Assembly: GCF_000233695.2 (NCBI RefSeq)
Contig: NZ_CM001488.1
Coordinates: 924,792-988,791 of the forward strand
Direction of reading: 5' to 3'
DNA: 64,000 nucleotides
From: Desulfobacter postgatei 2ac9
Lineage (GTDB): Bacteria; Desulfobacterota; Desulfobacteria; Desulfobacterales; Desulfobacteraceae
Both the position numbers and the translations under genes were made by a program. The notes under the pieces are model-generated. The model did not search any database. It was not told the origin of the DNA and worked only from the letters and a program-made list of their open reading frames with translations. Position 1 is the stretch's first letter. Each line of letters begins with the position of its first letter. Positions 26,208-36,361 of this stretch are shown in pieces.

Positions 26208-26906
26208 ATGGCAAGTGAGATTGCGATGTTGTCATTTTCTTCCCAGGATCTGTCTGCCATTGTGCTTTCCCTGAAGGTCGCCTGTTCGGCGACCTTGATT
26301 TCCACCCCCTTTGGTATTGCTTGCGGGTATTTTCTTGCCTTCGGCAAAACCAGAGGGAAAGCGTTGCTGGAAGGGATTATCAGTCTGCCGTTGGTTTTGC
26401 CGCCGGTTGTGGTCGGATATTTGTTGCTGCTCTCCTTCGGGTCCAACGGTATCATTGGTAAATTTTTGAACATGTTGGGTATCCAGGTGGTTTTTTCTCT
26501 TACCGGTGCGGTCATTGCCTCGGCGGTTGTCGGGTTCCCCCTGATGGTCCGTTCGATCCGTATCGGTATGGAGGCGGTGGACCAATCCTATGTTTCCGTG
26601 TCACGAACCCTTGGTGCGGGATGGTGGGACAGTTTTTTTACCATTGTCCTGCCATTGAGCGGCCGGGCGATTTTTGCCGGGATGTCGTTGATGTTTGCCA
26701 GAAATCTCGGTGAGTTCGGGGCAACCGTTATCCTTGCCGGCAATATCCCGGGGGTGACACAGACAATTCCCCTGGCAATCTATGAATATACCTCTGTTCC
26801 GGGTGGCGATCGGATGGCGCTGACGCTTTGTCTGGTCTCCATCAGCCTTTCTTTTGCCATCCTGCTTGTTAGTGAGGGCATAAACAGCAGGTTTGGGAGA
26901 CGATAG
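26208..26906 (+). CDS. modB: Molybdate ABC transporter permease
   Basis: Inner-membrane permease with about five helices. The EAA loop that docks on the ATPase is visible as VDQSYVSVSRTLGAGWWDSF and ends in the typical LP turn. LPLVLPPVVVGYLLL and FARNLGEFGATVILAGNIPG are ModB hallmarks. ATG at 26208 is preferred; a TTG two codons earlier is also possible. modC follows after 2 bases. Confidence 0.93.
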   Translation: MASEIAMLSFSSQDLSAIVLSLKVACSATLISTPFGIACGYFLAFGKTRGKALLEGIISLPLVLPPVVVGYLLLLSFGSNGIIGKFLNMLGIQVVFSLTGAVIASAVVGFPLMVRSIRIGMEAVDQSYVSVSRTLGAGWWDSFFTIVLPLSGRAIFAGMSLMFARNLGEFGATVILAGNIPGVTQTIPLAIYEYTSVPGGDRMALTLCLVSISLSFAILLVSEGINSRFGRR

Positions 26907-26908
26907 CG

Positions 26909-27964
26909 GTGCAGTTGGATGTTGAGTTGAAAAAAAGTTTTAAGAATTTTACCCTTGATGTTGCCTTTCACCTCTCCTCACCAAGGACTGGAATTTTTGG
27001 CCCGTCAGGGAGCGGAAAATCAACGATTATGAATTTGCTGTCCGGTCTGGAGTTGCCGGACAGCGGTTATATTCGATTGGGTGATGCCGTTCTTTTTGAT
27101 GCAAAAAAAAAGATTAATTTGAAGCCGGATCAGCGTAACGTTGGTGTTGTGTTTCAGCATGCCCATTTATTTCCGCACATGAGCGTTAAAAGAAATATCT
27201 TCTATGGATATAAACGGGTCAAGCTGGAAAATAGACGAATTGATCCTGATGGTCTTTTTAAGGTGCTTGGTATTACACAGCTTTTGTCACGAGATGTTTC
27301 TACACTGTCAGGTGGGGAGCGGCAGCGCATTGCCCTGGCAAGGACGGTTCTGTCAAATCCTCAGCTTATCCTCATGGATGAGCCGCTTTCGGCTTTGGAC
27401 GAGGGGCATAAATTCCAGATTATTCCTTACTTGAAAAATGTCTTCGACAACTACGGTATTCCCATGATTTTCATCAGTCATTCGGTGCTGGAGATGCGGA
27501 TGATGACCGATGAGGTTCTGATGATTCAAAAGGGTCGTGTTCTGCAGCACGGTGCGACTGAGGAACTGGTGAAAAAATCCTGGGGCAGGGGGCTTGAAAG
27601 TTATGTCAATTTGATTCATCTGGGTGGCGCGTCACCCTATAAGGATCTTTTTTTATATAAATGGGGTGACGCGCGTCTCATTCTCACTGAACCGGCAGAA
27701 GGTGAAAATAATCTTTTTGAACTCGATTCTCGTGATATTCTTCTGTTTAAACGGCATCCGGAAGCAACAAGTGCCAGAAACCTTTTGGAGTGCACTGTGA
27801 CCGATATCTATAGCAGCGGAAATCGTGTGCGTGTTGAGCTTGTCTGTGGTAATGAACACCTGATTGCCCAGATCGTTCCCGAATCCGTACATGAATTGGG
27901 GATTGAAGAAGGCGCACTGGTGGTGGCGGCAATAAAGGCATCGGCGTTTAAGAAAATATTCTAA
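26909..27964 (+). CDS. modC: Molybdate ABC transporter ATPase
   Basis: ATPase powering molybdate uptake. Walker A is GPSGSGKST, the ABC signature LSGGERQRIALART, Walker B LILMDEPLSALD and the switch His in ISHS. The C-terminus (about 285-350) is one molybdate-binding TOBE domain with SARNLLECTVTDIY. 351 residues is usual. It starts with GTG, with GGGAG upstream. Its stop is only 6 bases from the stop of the convergent gene, with no terminator between them. Confidence 0.94.
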   Translation: MQLDVELKKSFKNFTLDVAFHLSSPRTGIFGPSGSGKSTIMNLLSGLELPDSGYIRLGDAVLFDAKKKINLKPDQRNVGVVFQHAHLFPHMSVKRNIFYGYKRVKLENRRIDPDGLFKVLGITQLLSRDVSTLSGGERQRIALARTVLSNPQLILMDEPLSALDEGHKFQIIPYLKNVFDNYGIPMIFISHSVLEMRMMTDEVLMIQKGRVLQHGATEELVKKSWGRGLESYVNLIHLGGASPYKDLFLYKWGDARLILTEPAEGENNLFELDSRDILLFKRHPEATSARNLLECTVTDIYSSGNRVRVELVCGNEHLIAQIVPESVHELGIEEGALVVAAIKASAFKKIF

Positions 27965-27970
27965 GTGTCC

Positions 27971-30900
27971 TTAGGACGAATTCCAACACCGGAAATTTCC
28001 CTTTCCGGGTGCCCCTGGTGTCAGGTTTGACAGATAGGTATCGATAATATCACAATTGCTGTGTTCGCCATCAAAAAACAGATTGATGACCGGTGTTGCG
28101 TACTGTTTCTGTATGGATTGGAATATTCCGGCGGTAATATTGCCGGGCATACAACCGAACGGTGCACAGTTAACCACCAGATCCGCCCCGGATTTCATGA
28201 ATTCAATGGCCCTGCCCAATGTGATAATGGCTTCACCTTTAAAATCAATGGACAGATATCTTGATCCCTGGTTAATGGTCGTTTCGATATCCGGCTCCTC
28301 CCGTTCATCCAGAATCGGGCAGACCAGACGGGTCCAGACCAGCTCATGCTGGTGCAGATATCGATTCTGGAAAAAACTGTTGATCTGGCTCAGCCGGTTT
28401 TGGTGCCGGCTTGCCAGAAACGCCATATGGGAGGTGTACTGCAGCCATTCGCAGATGGGGGTAAGCCAGACTTCTGCACCGGCCTGTTCGATCCTCCGGA
28501 CCAGATCCTTGTTAATGAACCGGTTATTTCTGACATATATTTCCCCCACAATGCCGACTAAAGGCTTTTGACCGGTTTTGACCGGTATGTCCAGGAATTC
28601 ATCCCTGGCCTTTTTCATCATTCTTTTAATATCAAGCCCGTTTTCAAAGGCGTGGGCCAGATTCCGGGCATGTTTTTGATACATGGCTTCAGTCTGCCCC
28701 TCTTTTCTTTCATAGGGTTTGATCCGGCAGCGCATTTTAAACAGGATGTCGCTGATCACGGTTCCCAGCCACATCTTTCGGCGGATATTATCGCTCATAT
28801 ACTGATAATTGTCCACGCTGCTCCATGATACGATGGGGATATCTGTGTATCCCATCTTGTTCAAAACGATCCTGTCCAGCAGGCAATACTGGCCGAAACG
28901 ACACGGGCCGCTGGCCGTGGGCATAAACAGTGCGTGTCCGCGGGTTGTGTCTTCTCCGTTATCCTTAAGCATTGCCATTAATGCACCGATGGTTGCCGGA
29001 TAGGGCGCGCACTCACCGCCGCGGGTCAGGGATCGACCTAAAAGAAATGAATGATTGTTTTCCATGGGCAAGACGTCTGCACAGATGCCTGAATTCCGGA
29101 AAATGGCTGCAATCATCTCAGGATGCGCTTCACCCATGCGGGAGATCCATAATGTTCTGTGCCTGATCGCATCCGGAGAGTTATCCGGCAGGTTCAGGAC
29201 ATATCTTGGCACCTGTCGGACCTGGTTGGCTGCCAGAACATCGGCAAAGGCTTCAAGACGGGTCATATATCCTGTGTCTGCCCCATGTTCATCCATCTCC
29301 AGGGTGAGCATGGGCTTATCCCCCATGATTTCTTCAACATATGTCTGAATGAAAGAATCCGGACCGCAGCCAAAATTACTCAAATACACTGCAAACAGAT
29401 TGGGTGTACGGGCAATGATCCGGGCTGCCTCCAGTATCTTTCTGCCTTCATTCCAGAACATATTGTTGAACTCTTTGCCTAAATCTTCCTCATCCAGATT
29501 CAGGTATTCCAGGGGCAGAACCGTAAAGCCGAGCGTGGAGAGCTTTTCCGGCAGAGACAGGTTGGCGCCGGCATCAAAGACGTTATAGGGCCGTCCAAGG
29601 ATGACAATGGCCGGAGCACCATCCGAGTTGATTTGAGTCATGGCGTGCTGCCCGGCTTTATTGACTTCTGTTTCAAACGCATGTTTGGTTTCCCAAGCCT
29701 GCTCCCAGGCCAGGCTTATCTGATCTTTACTTTTTTTCAAAGTGTGCCCGATATCTGAAACCAGGCGGTCAACCGCGGTTTTTTTATCCCATCTGAAATC
29801 GATGGTGGCGGTCAGCAGTCGATCGGTGTCCAGGCCGTTCATGTGAAATGCCGATCGTATCAGTCCCGGCAGGGCCATATTGTATGGGCAGAAATAGGCC
29901 TGGCTGCTTTTGTGCGTTATATTGCGTTCACTGATGCTGCAAGGTACAAATACCCGATTTGCATGTTGTCTGGTCAGCAGATACTGGATATGTCCATGGG
30001 CCAATTTGACCGGTTGACAATAGTCTGCACCCACCCAGTTTGCAGCCATCCGGATAATCTGGGGCGAGGTGGGCCTGGAAAGAACGAGCCTGTAACCCAG
30101 TGCGGCAAAAAAACGCTGCCAGAACGGATAATAACTGTAACTTAGCAGCGCATTGGGCAAATGTATTACTGGCGCATCTTCGGGCAACTGAGGGTCGTTT
30201 CCGATGGTTTTCCAGATATGCTCCCGCTGTCTGAAAAATTTGAATTCCGCATTCGTTTTGGCCTTGATATCGTTGCTCTCCCTGCCGCACAGATATCCCC
30301 AGGCTTGGGTTTTTTCTGAACCTTTTATGCGTAAATGGCTGATATTGCAGTTATTGGTACATAACCGGCAGGTATCAGAGGTCAAAAAGAGATCTTTTTC
30401 AGAAAACCGCAGACCGGTGAATTGAGATGGGCAGCCCCGCTGCGCCATCTTCTGTTTGGTTAAAATAGCAACGCCTAAACTTCCCATGACATGACAGTAG
30501 GGAGACACGACGATCCTGGTGTTCAAGAGGGCTTCAAATGCCGCCACCAGCCCCTTGTTTTTTGCGGTTGCACCCTGGAAGAGTATCTTTTTTGTCGAGC
30601 AGTACCGGTTGCCGACAACCTTATTCAGATAGTTCTGGGCCACAGAATAGAGGATGCCGCCCATGACCTCGGTGGGTGAAAACCCCTGTTGAAGAAGCCT
30701 TGTAATATCCTGTCCCATAAAAACCGTACATCTGTCTGATGTGACAGGTGCCCTTACGCCAACCACCCGGTCGCCGATGGAACGAAGATCGAGTCCGGTC
30801 TTGTGACTGACCTCTTCAATAAAGGAACCTGTGCCGGCCGCGCAGACGTAATTCATGTTCATCTCGTGAAGATGCCCATTTACGGCATGAATGTATTTTG

Positions 30901-32185
30901 AATCCTGTCCTCCGATCTCAAAAATTGTATCAATTTCGGGGTCAACCTTCATTGCCCCTTTGAGGTGGGCGGTGATTTCGTTGGTGATGTTATCTGCCTT
31001 GATAACCATCCCCACCAGTTTCCGGCCGGATCCGGTGGTGCCTGCGCCTAAGATTTCAATGGATCCTTTCCGGCGCTCCACCAGTTCACGCAGGGCAGAA
31101 AAGAGTTTTGCCGTTGCTTTTAGAGGGTTGCCGCCGGTTTTTCTGTAAATGTCCAGAATCACGTTTTCGTTCCGGTCAATCATCACCAGCTTGGTGGAGG
31201 TGGAACCGACATCTATCCCAAGAAAACCGCTCAGCTGACCATTGCCCGGCCATCTGGTAATTCTGACCTCATTGCCGTCTCTGTCCGTATACCCGTATTC
31301 AACCTTGAAAGTCGGATAAACGGAACGTTCAATCACCAGAGGCGGCCGGGTCGCCTGGAGTGGCGCCTGAATGTCTTGAGTATCTTTAGACCAGTCAATG
31401 GTCTTGCTGACGGGTTTTGCCAGCAAAGCCGCGCCATGGGCACCGATTTCCTGGGGATTGTCCACATAAACCATCCCGTGGTCTGATAATTCCTGTCCCA
31501 GCCAGTGCATCACATGGGGGTTTTGAGCCACCCCGCCGATTACCGCGGTCTTTCCAACCGGTTTCTTTCCTTTAAACAGGGTCGAGATGATGGTGCGGGC
31601 TATGCTTTTGCAGATACCGTTCCACATGTCCGCCGGCGGATATCCTTCCTGCTGTCTGTGAATAAGATCACTTTTGGCAAATACGGCGCAACGGGTTGCC
31701 ATTGAGGGCGGATCAGCAATGAAGGGCAATTTTGCAGCATCACTGGCGCTGATGCCCATGCGAACAGCCTGTTCGTCCAGGAAAGAGCCGGTTCCTGCAG
31801 CACACAGGGTGTTGGTCTGATAGTCAAGCAGCCGGCCTGTAGTATCCATTTGAATCAGGGAAAGCGAACTGCTGCCGATATTGATGATCTGATGGATTGA
31901 TCCGATTTTTTTGCGGACACCACAGAGGACGGCCGTTAACTCATTTTCGACCTGGATGCCCATCAAACCGGCAACAGGCCCGGCATACCTCCCGATAACG
32001 GCCAGGGACAATGTCTGATTGGGCACTATATGGTATTGGGTCAATTCCCGGGTTGTTTTCAAGATGTCACCCTGATGGGGCAGGCTTTTTTCCAATACGG
32101 GTTTTTCATATTCATCAAGGATAACTAATTTCACAAATGCAGACCCGATATCAAGTCCCATGCTCATCCCGGGTTTTCGCGCCAT
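27971..32185 (-). CDS. Giant acyl-CoA dehydratase activase-related protein (duplicated ASKHA plus HgdB-like regions)
   Basis: 1404 residues. It starts with two consecutive activase-type ASKHA ATPase domains. The first (about 1-260) has GLDIGSAFVKLV, CAAGTGSFLDEQ and TRCAVFAKSD; the second (about 325-600) has GIDVGSTSTKLV, CAAGTGSFIEE and SDRCTVFMGQD. In ordinary activases the conserved Cys of each protomer bridges a shared [4Fe-4S] cluster, so the two domains may form an internal dimer. A C-x2-C-x3-C motif (CRLCTNNC) follows, then about 750 residues with DUF2229- and HgdB/BcrB-like segments. The family occurs in strict anaerobes and is usually annotated CoA-substrate-specific activase; its reaction is not established. 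AGGGGAGC precedes the ATG. No separate dehydratase subunits lie nearby. Confidence 0.85.
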   Translation of the reverse strand: MARKPGMSMGLDIGSAFVKLVILDEYEKPVLEKSLPHQGDILKTTRELTQYHIVPNQTLSLAVIGRYAGPVAGLMGIQVENELTAVLCGVRKKIGSIHQIINIGSSSLSLIQMDTTGRLLDYQTNTLCAAGTGSFLDEQAVRMGISASDAAKLPFIADPPSMATRCAVFAKSDLIHRQQEGYPPADMWNGICKSIARTIISTLFKGKKPVGKTAVIGGVAQNPHVMHWLGQELSDHGMVYVDNPQEIGAHGAALLAKPVSKTIDWSKDTQDIQAPLQATRPPLVIERSVYPTFKVEYGYTDRDGNEVRITRWPGNGQLSGFLGIDVGSTSTKLVMIDRNENVILDIYRKTGGNPLKATAKLFSALRELVERRKGSIEILGAGTTGSGRKLVGMVIKADNITNEITAHLKGAMKVDPEIDTIFEIGGQDSKYIHAVNGHLHEMNMNYVCAAGTGSFIEEVSHKTGLDLRSIGDRVVGVRAPVTSDRCTVFMGQDITRLLQQGFSPTEVMGGILYSVAQNYLNKVVGNRYCSTKKILFQGATAKNKGLVAAFEALLNTRIVVSPYCHVMGSLGVAILTKQKMAQRGCPSQFTGLRFSEKDLFLTSDTCRLCTNNCNISHLRIKGSEKTQAWGYLCGRESNDIKAKTNAEFKFFRQREHIWKTIGNDPQLPEDAPVIHLPNALLSYSYYPFWQRFFAALGYRLVLSRPTSPQIIRMAANWVGADYCQPVKLAHGHIQYLLTRQHANRVFVPCSISERNITHKSSQAYFCPYNMALPGLIRSAFHMNGLDTDRLLTATIDFRWDKKTAVDRLVSDIGHTLKKSKDQISLAWEQAWETKHAFETEVNKAGQHAMTQINSDGAPAIVILGRPYNVFDAGANLSLPEKLSTLGFTVLPLEYLNLDEEDLGKEFNNMFWNEGRKILEAARIIARTPNLFAVYLSNFGCGPDSFIQTYVEEIMGDKPMLTLEMDEHGADTGYMTRLEAFADVLAANQVRQVPRYVLNLPDNSPDAIRHRTLWISRMGEAHPEMIAAIFRNSGICADVLPMENNHSFLLGRSLTRGGECAPYPATIGALMAMLKDNGEDTTRGHALFMPTASGPCRFGQYCLLDRIVLNKMGYTDIPIVSWSSVDNYQYMSDNIRRKMWLGTVISDILFKMRCRIKPYERKEGQTEAMYQKHARNLAHAFENGLDIKRMMKKARDEFLDIPVKTGQKPLVGIVGEIYVRNNRFINKDLVRRIEQAGAEVWLTPICEWLQYTSHMAFLASRHQNRLSQINSFFQNRYLHQHELVWTRLVCPILDEREEPDIETTINQGSRYLSIDFKGEAIITLGRAIEFMKSGADLVVNCAPFGCMPGNITAGIFQSIQKQYATPVINLFFDGEHSNCDIIDTYLSNLTPGAPGKGNFRCWNSS

Positions 32186-32296
32186 CAGTGCTCCCCTGTT
32201 TCAATAAAATTCATATGCTGCGAAATATTCTAATATCACTGGAATTAAAATAAACGCTCATGATGCTATGATGCTTAATACCTGTCAATAGAATTA

Positions 32297-33469
32297 TCAC
32301 CCCCCAAAGGAGTGCAGGATATGCTCCTTGAATCCCGCGGGTGAAATCTTTAGAAATCCGGTCCGGTTTCCACCGTCTTTCGGATTGATATGTCCCAGGG
32401 GCAGGGTCGTCAGATGCTTGATGAGCCCTGGATCGGATCGGTGTGCGTTGAATTCCGGATTTGAGACCTCCGTTGCCTTGAGGTTTGATTTTTCAATCAG
32501 AAAATATCTGGCCGTATGGGTATGGGATGACACAAGGGCGATATTTTTCCGGGTATCCCTCAAGATCTTTAATAGCCCGCCGCCGTTATTGAGAATGGTG
32601 CTGTAACATAGTTTTTGTTCCCTTCTGAGCCGGTCAAAGGTATCAATGGAAAGATGGTATGTCTTTCCGAGCCGGCTTTTTTTCGGATTGATCAGCGGGG
32701 TATGCTGAAACAGAAGAATATCCTGGCTGTCACACGTTGACAGCATCCCTTGCAGGATTTTGAGTTCCTCGTTGTCAAAGCCTTCTGAATCATAGGAAAT
32801 CATACGGGCACCTACCACCTGCCTGATATATTTCAGCCAGTTAACGGCTCGTGCAAACGCATCACAACCACTGTCCATGAAAATGCAGTGATAATTTCCT
32901 ATGGTTAAACCCTGGCTTGTTCTGATGCCACGGTGTAATGTATCAAAACCGTGCCCTTTTTTATTGACCATGATGGATGACAGTTCCCATGGTCCTCTGA
33001 AGGCATGGTGACCGATATCGTGTTTGTGTTTGTTTCTGAGCGATTTGGGAAGATTGATATGATCTGTTCCCCAAATGGCATAGTTATATGCTTCCCTGCG
33101 GTAATCATGGTTTCCTGGAATAGCGTGGTACGGCTTTTTCAGACGGTAGATCATCTGGTTGAACAGATCCAGATTTGAAGGCCGCCTATTATGAGGCCTG
33201 TTTTTAAACAGGTCGACAAGGCAAAGAAAGTCGCTAAAATAATAATCAATTGAATCCCCGTTGTTAATGACCGCTTTTACATGCGGACTCCGGTTGATCC
33301 AGTCAATGAACCGGTTCAATTCCCTGTTCGGGTTCAGGAAAGGAGTCTTGTGGGCGGCTGCTTGTCCCAGGCATTGAGCAATGTGATCCCAGCTTTTTGA
33401 AACATGGGTATCACTGAACACAACAATCTGTTGGTTTGAGGTGTCCATATTTGATGACGGTTCAACCAT
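32297..33469 (-). CDS. Calcineurin-like metallophosphoesterase
   Basis: 390-residue phosphoesterase with the dinuclear metal set in order: FSDTHVS, NNGDSIDYY, GNHDYRR and SSHTHTARY. No signal peptide is seen, so it is probably cytoplasmic. Substrate unknown: the family includes nucleotide, phosphoprotein and lipid-headgroup phosphatases. Its ATG overlaps the end of the MMPL exporter gene by 8 bases, so the two are translationally coupled, which hints at a shared envelope-lipid role. The 111 bases between it and the activase gene hold no clear terminator. Confidence 0.85.
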   Translation of the reverse strand: MVEPSSNMDTSNQQIVVFSDTHVSKSWDHIAQCLGQAAAHKTPFLNPNRELNRFIDWINRSPHVKAVINNGDSIDYYFSDFLCLVDLFKNRPHNRRPSNLDLFNQMIYRLKKPYHAIPGNHDYRREAYNYAIWGTDHINLPKSLRNKHKHDIGHHAFRGPWELSSIMVNKKGHGFDTLHRGIRTSQGLTIGNYHCIFMDSGCDAFARAVNWLKYIRQVVGARMISYDSEGFDNEELKILQGMLSTCDSQDILLFQHTPLINPKKSRLGKTYHLSIDTFDRLRREQKLCYSTILNNGGGLLKILRDTRKNIALVSSHTHTARYFLIEKSNLKATEVSNPEFNAHRSDPGLIKHLTTLPLGHINPKDGGNRTGFLKISPAGFKEHILHSFGG

Positions 33470-35768
33470 GAAGCCGCTGCTGCGGAGATCTGATACAAAG
33501 GCGAGATGAGAAAATGATGGCGGACGCCGGCAGGAGCAAGGTGTCTCCTAAAAGGGCAAGGATCATGATCACGGCGCTTAACGCGCCAAAATTCATGGTG
33601 GGCACGAACCTGCTGAACACCATCACGCCGAATCCCATGGCAAGGATTAATGAAGACAGAATAATGGCCCGGCCCTTTACCTGGAGTGTGTTAAAAACAG
33701 CCTGCCTGATATCCGCACCCCAGGCCAGATGGGTCTTAAATTCCGTGAGAAAATGGATGGTATCGTCTACGGCAATACACACAGCCATCGTTGCAATGAG
33801 TGCGGTTGCCGTATTTAAAGGGATGTTGAACAACCCCATGATGCCGAAATTCAATACAATGGGAAACAGGTTGGGAAGAATACTCAGCATCCCAAGGGGA
33901 AAGGATCTGAGTACAAAAAATATAATCAGTATAATAATAACTGCCGTTATGGTCAGGCTTAACACCTGACCGCGGACCAGGGCGCTGATGGTATTGACCT
34001 CCTGCAGAACCAGGCCGGAAATTTGTATTTGCAGGCCTCTGGTATCCATGGTTTGCGTCTGATTTTTGATCAATTTGATGAGTTCAGCCTGATCCCGGGT
34101 GGAGTGAAGGCCTATCCTGACGGACATTCGCGCATGATCAAAGGATGGGTTTATTAAATTTTGAATGTCGTCGGGATTGCCGATCAACAATAGCTGGGAG
34201 ATCAGGTTTGCGTTTTTAGGAATCCGGTAGAACTCCGGCGCGTTATTATGAAAGCAGCGGTTGAGATCTTTTATAAAATCAACAAGGGAGAGTGTCTTGT
34301 CCACGCCTGCCATGCGGGCAATATGCAGCTGCAGGGTCTGGATAACTTCCAGGGTTTCAGGCTGCTTAAATGCATCCGGCTCAACGGCCTTAAAAGATAT
34401 ATCAATGGTATTGGTACCGGCAAGCTCCTTTTCCACAAACCGGGTAGATTGGTACACCGGGCTGTCTGAACGGAAATATGCCAGAAGGTTGGTATCCACA
34501 GTAATGGTTGACGCCAGCCATATTGACACAAGGATCAGGAGGATACCGGTAGTAAGGATCATGCGGTAATGCCTGAATATCGATTCTGAAAGGTGTGAGA
34601 AAAAACCGGGGAGATTCAGTCGGTTCGAGGGGCATCGGTTATGGATTCCGACAATTTTTTGTTGATTAAACAAAAGCATGAACGCCGGTATAAAGGTAAA
34701 CGCGAAACAAAATTCAAACAGGATGCCCATTGAGGAGACAATAGCAAATTCCCTGATCGGCGGGATATCACTCACGTACAAAGATAAAAAACCGATAAAA
34801 GTCGTCAGGGTGGTCAAAAAACAGGGACGGATCAGCGCTAAAAGAACTTTCGCATAGACCTTTTCCACCTTATGATGAGGTTCATACCGGTGTCGGATCA
34901 GGTGGGAAAAAATATGGACCGTATCGCAAAGGGCCAAGGCCATGACCACCGGCGGCACCATGGTAGTGACATTGTTCAGCGTAATATCCAGCATGGGAAA
35001 CAGTCCCATGGTGCATCCAACACAAAGGGATGTATAGACCATGGCAACCAGTGTCAAACGGATGTTTCTGAAAAATAGAAACACGGCCAGGGCAATGAAG
35101 CCATAAGAGACCGGAATAAAGAGGGCGAGATCCTGTTTCATATACCGGGCAAGCACGGTATTGGTCACGGTCCATCCGGCAATATGAACAGGGCCGGTTT
35201 TATCCTTATACCGTTCAAGTACGGCCCGGGTTCCGGCAATGATCCGGTTTCTAAACCCTGAATGATCCGGTTGGTTATGGAGAAAGATCACGATGGCTGC
35301 TGTGTTTCCGTCCGAAGACAACAGGTTTTTCAGGTATAAAGGGTTCTGGATTGCCCGCTGCCTTAATTTTTCAAGAAGATGGGGCGCTTCAGGGATGGTT
35401 TCCAGAAACTGGCGGATGACAACATTATCTTCTTCACCAATGGTTTCGCTCACATTGGCAAGACTTTTAATCTCCCGTATACCGTCAATACCGGCCAGAT
35501 CATTGGTGATTGATTTTAATAAGCCCAGATTGGCAGCCGTAAAAAGATTCTGTTTTTTAAACGCGACAATGAAAAATTCGTCATTGCCAAAAATTGATTT
35601 TAACGCCTTGTAAAAAATGACATCCCGGTGATTTTCATTAGCGAAATAATCGACATTTTCAACAATTCTAAGGTCAGGAATCCGGATCAGAAAGGGAATG
35701 GCAATCAGAACGGACAAAAACAGCACAGTATTTTTACGGGCAAGCATCCGGCTTATCAGCTGTGCCAT
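33462..35768 (-). CDS. MMPL/RND-superfamily exporter
   Basis: 768 residues in two repeated halves, each with one helix, a large periplasmic loop and a bundle of five helices: the RND plan in the shorter MMPL form used for lipids and hydrophobic compounds. Helices after the first loop include FIPVSYGFIALAVFLFF and MVPPVVMALALCDTVHIFSHL; the second half repeats this with VCIAVDDTIHFLTEF, whose acidic residues mark the proton relay. Substrate unknown; hopanoid and lipid exporters (HpnN-like) share this form. No outer-membrane or adaptor gene lies beside it. Confidence 0.85.
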   Translation of the reverse strand: MAQLISRMLARKNTVLFLSVLIAIPFLIRIPDLRIVENVDYFANENHRDVIFYKALKSIFGNDEFFIVAFKKQNLFTAANLGLLKSITNDLAGIDGIREIKSLANVSETIGEEDNVVIRQFLETIPEAPHLLEKLRQRAIQNPLYLKNLLSSDGNTAAIVIFLHNQPDHSGFRNRIIAGTRAVLERYKDKTGPVHIAGWTVTNTVLARYMKQDLALFIPVSYGFIALAVFLFFRNIRLTLVAMVYTSLCVGCTMGLFPMLDITLNNVTTMVPPVVMALALCDTVHIFSHLIRHRYEPHHKVEKVYAKVLLALIRPCFLTTLTTFIGFLSLYVSDIPPIREFAIVSSMGILFEFCFAFTFIPAFMLLFNQQKIVGIHNRCPSNRLNLPGFFSHLSESIFRHYRMILTTGILLILVSIWLASTITVDTNLLAYFRSDSPVYQSTRFVEKELAGTNTIDISFKAVEPDAFKQPETLEVIQTLQLHIARMAGVDKTLSLVDFIKDLNRCFHNNAPEFYRIPKNANLISQLLLIGNPDDIQNLINPSFDHARMSVRIGLHSTRDQAELIKLIKNQTQTMDTRGLQIQISGLVLQEVNTISALVRGQVLSLTITAVIIILIIFFVLRSFPLGMLSILPNLFPIVLNFGIMGLFNIPLNTATALIATMAVCIAVDDTIHFLTEFKTHLAWGADIRQAVFNTLQVKGRAIILSSLILAMGFGVMVFSRFVPTMNFGALSAVIMILALLGDTLLLPASAIIFSSRLCIRSPQQRLHG

Positions 35769-35881
35769 AGATCTCTTTTCATTCTTGTCAGCAGCAGGTG
35801 AGATCCATGTAGAATGGAAACCTGCGTTTTGTCAAGGCGAGTCATTATTTTATCGGAATTTTTTACGCATGAATACTTTGT

Positions 35882-36361
35882 CTATGACTCTTCTTCCGGC
35901 TTATGAAGTACCACCAAAGCATCTGGGTCACGGTCTGCTATTTTCCGGGCAACGTTAGCCGGAACTATTTCGTAAACACTATTCAGCGTCACAATAGCAA
36001 GCTCTCCTTGGCCAAGTTTTTTGGTGATTTCATCGTTAACGTAGAGTTTTTTTATCTTATTGCCGACCTTGAAATAGTATGGATTTTCGTACTTCCTCAG
36101 GTCCAGGTGGTTTTCCTCTATTAATTGCTTGACCTGAGCCAATTTCTCTTGTTTTTCTTTTTCCCGGTTGAACTGGCGGTTGAGTTCTGCGCTTCGTTTG
36201 GCCTGGGCTAACTGCTCTTGCCGGGTTTTGTTGATTTCAGGCGTGTTGTTCTTGCCTTTATTTTCTTTCCGCTGAGCCCGTTTCTCTTTGTTGGCTTTGT
36301 TCGCCTGCTTTTTATCAGCTACCCCGGCTTTCAGTAGCTGATCTTGTAAAGATAATCCCAT
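35882..36361 (-). CDS. DUF2058 (YaiL-type) protein
   Basis: 159 residues, highly charged. It begins MGLSLQDQLLKAGVADKKQAN and has a long Lys/Glu-rich helical middle (about 20-90, likely coiled coil). The C-terminal conserved block has FKVGNKIKKLYVNDEI and ends near LHKPEEES. This is the DUF2058/YaiL family of nucleoprotein/polynucleotide-associated proteins; its biochemical role is not established. GGGAGG precedes the start. Confidence 0.85.
   Translation of the reverse strand: MGLSLQDQLLKAGVADKKQANKANKEKRAQRKENKGKNNTPEINKTRQEQLAQAKRSAELNRQFNREKEKQEKLAQVKQLIEENHLDLRKYENPYYFKVGNKIKKLYVNDEITKKLGQGELAIVTLNSVYEIVPANVARKIADRDPDALVVLHKPEEES

Noticed and set aside
27971-32185. Reading the 1404-residue protein as a genuine 2-hydroxyglutaryl-CoA dehydratase system
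   Set aside because: No dehydratase alpha/beta genes or CoA-transferase lie beside it, and the duplicated activase architecture belongs to a different, uncharacterised branch.
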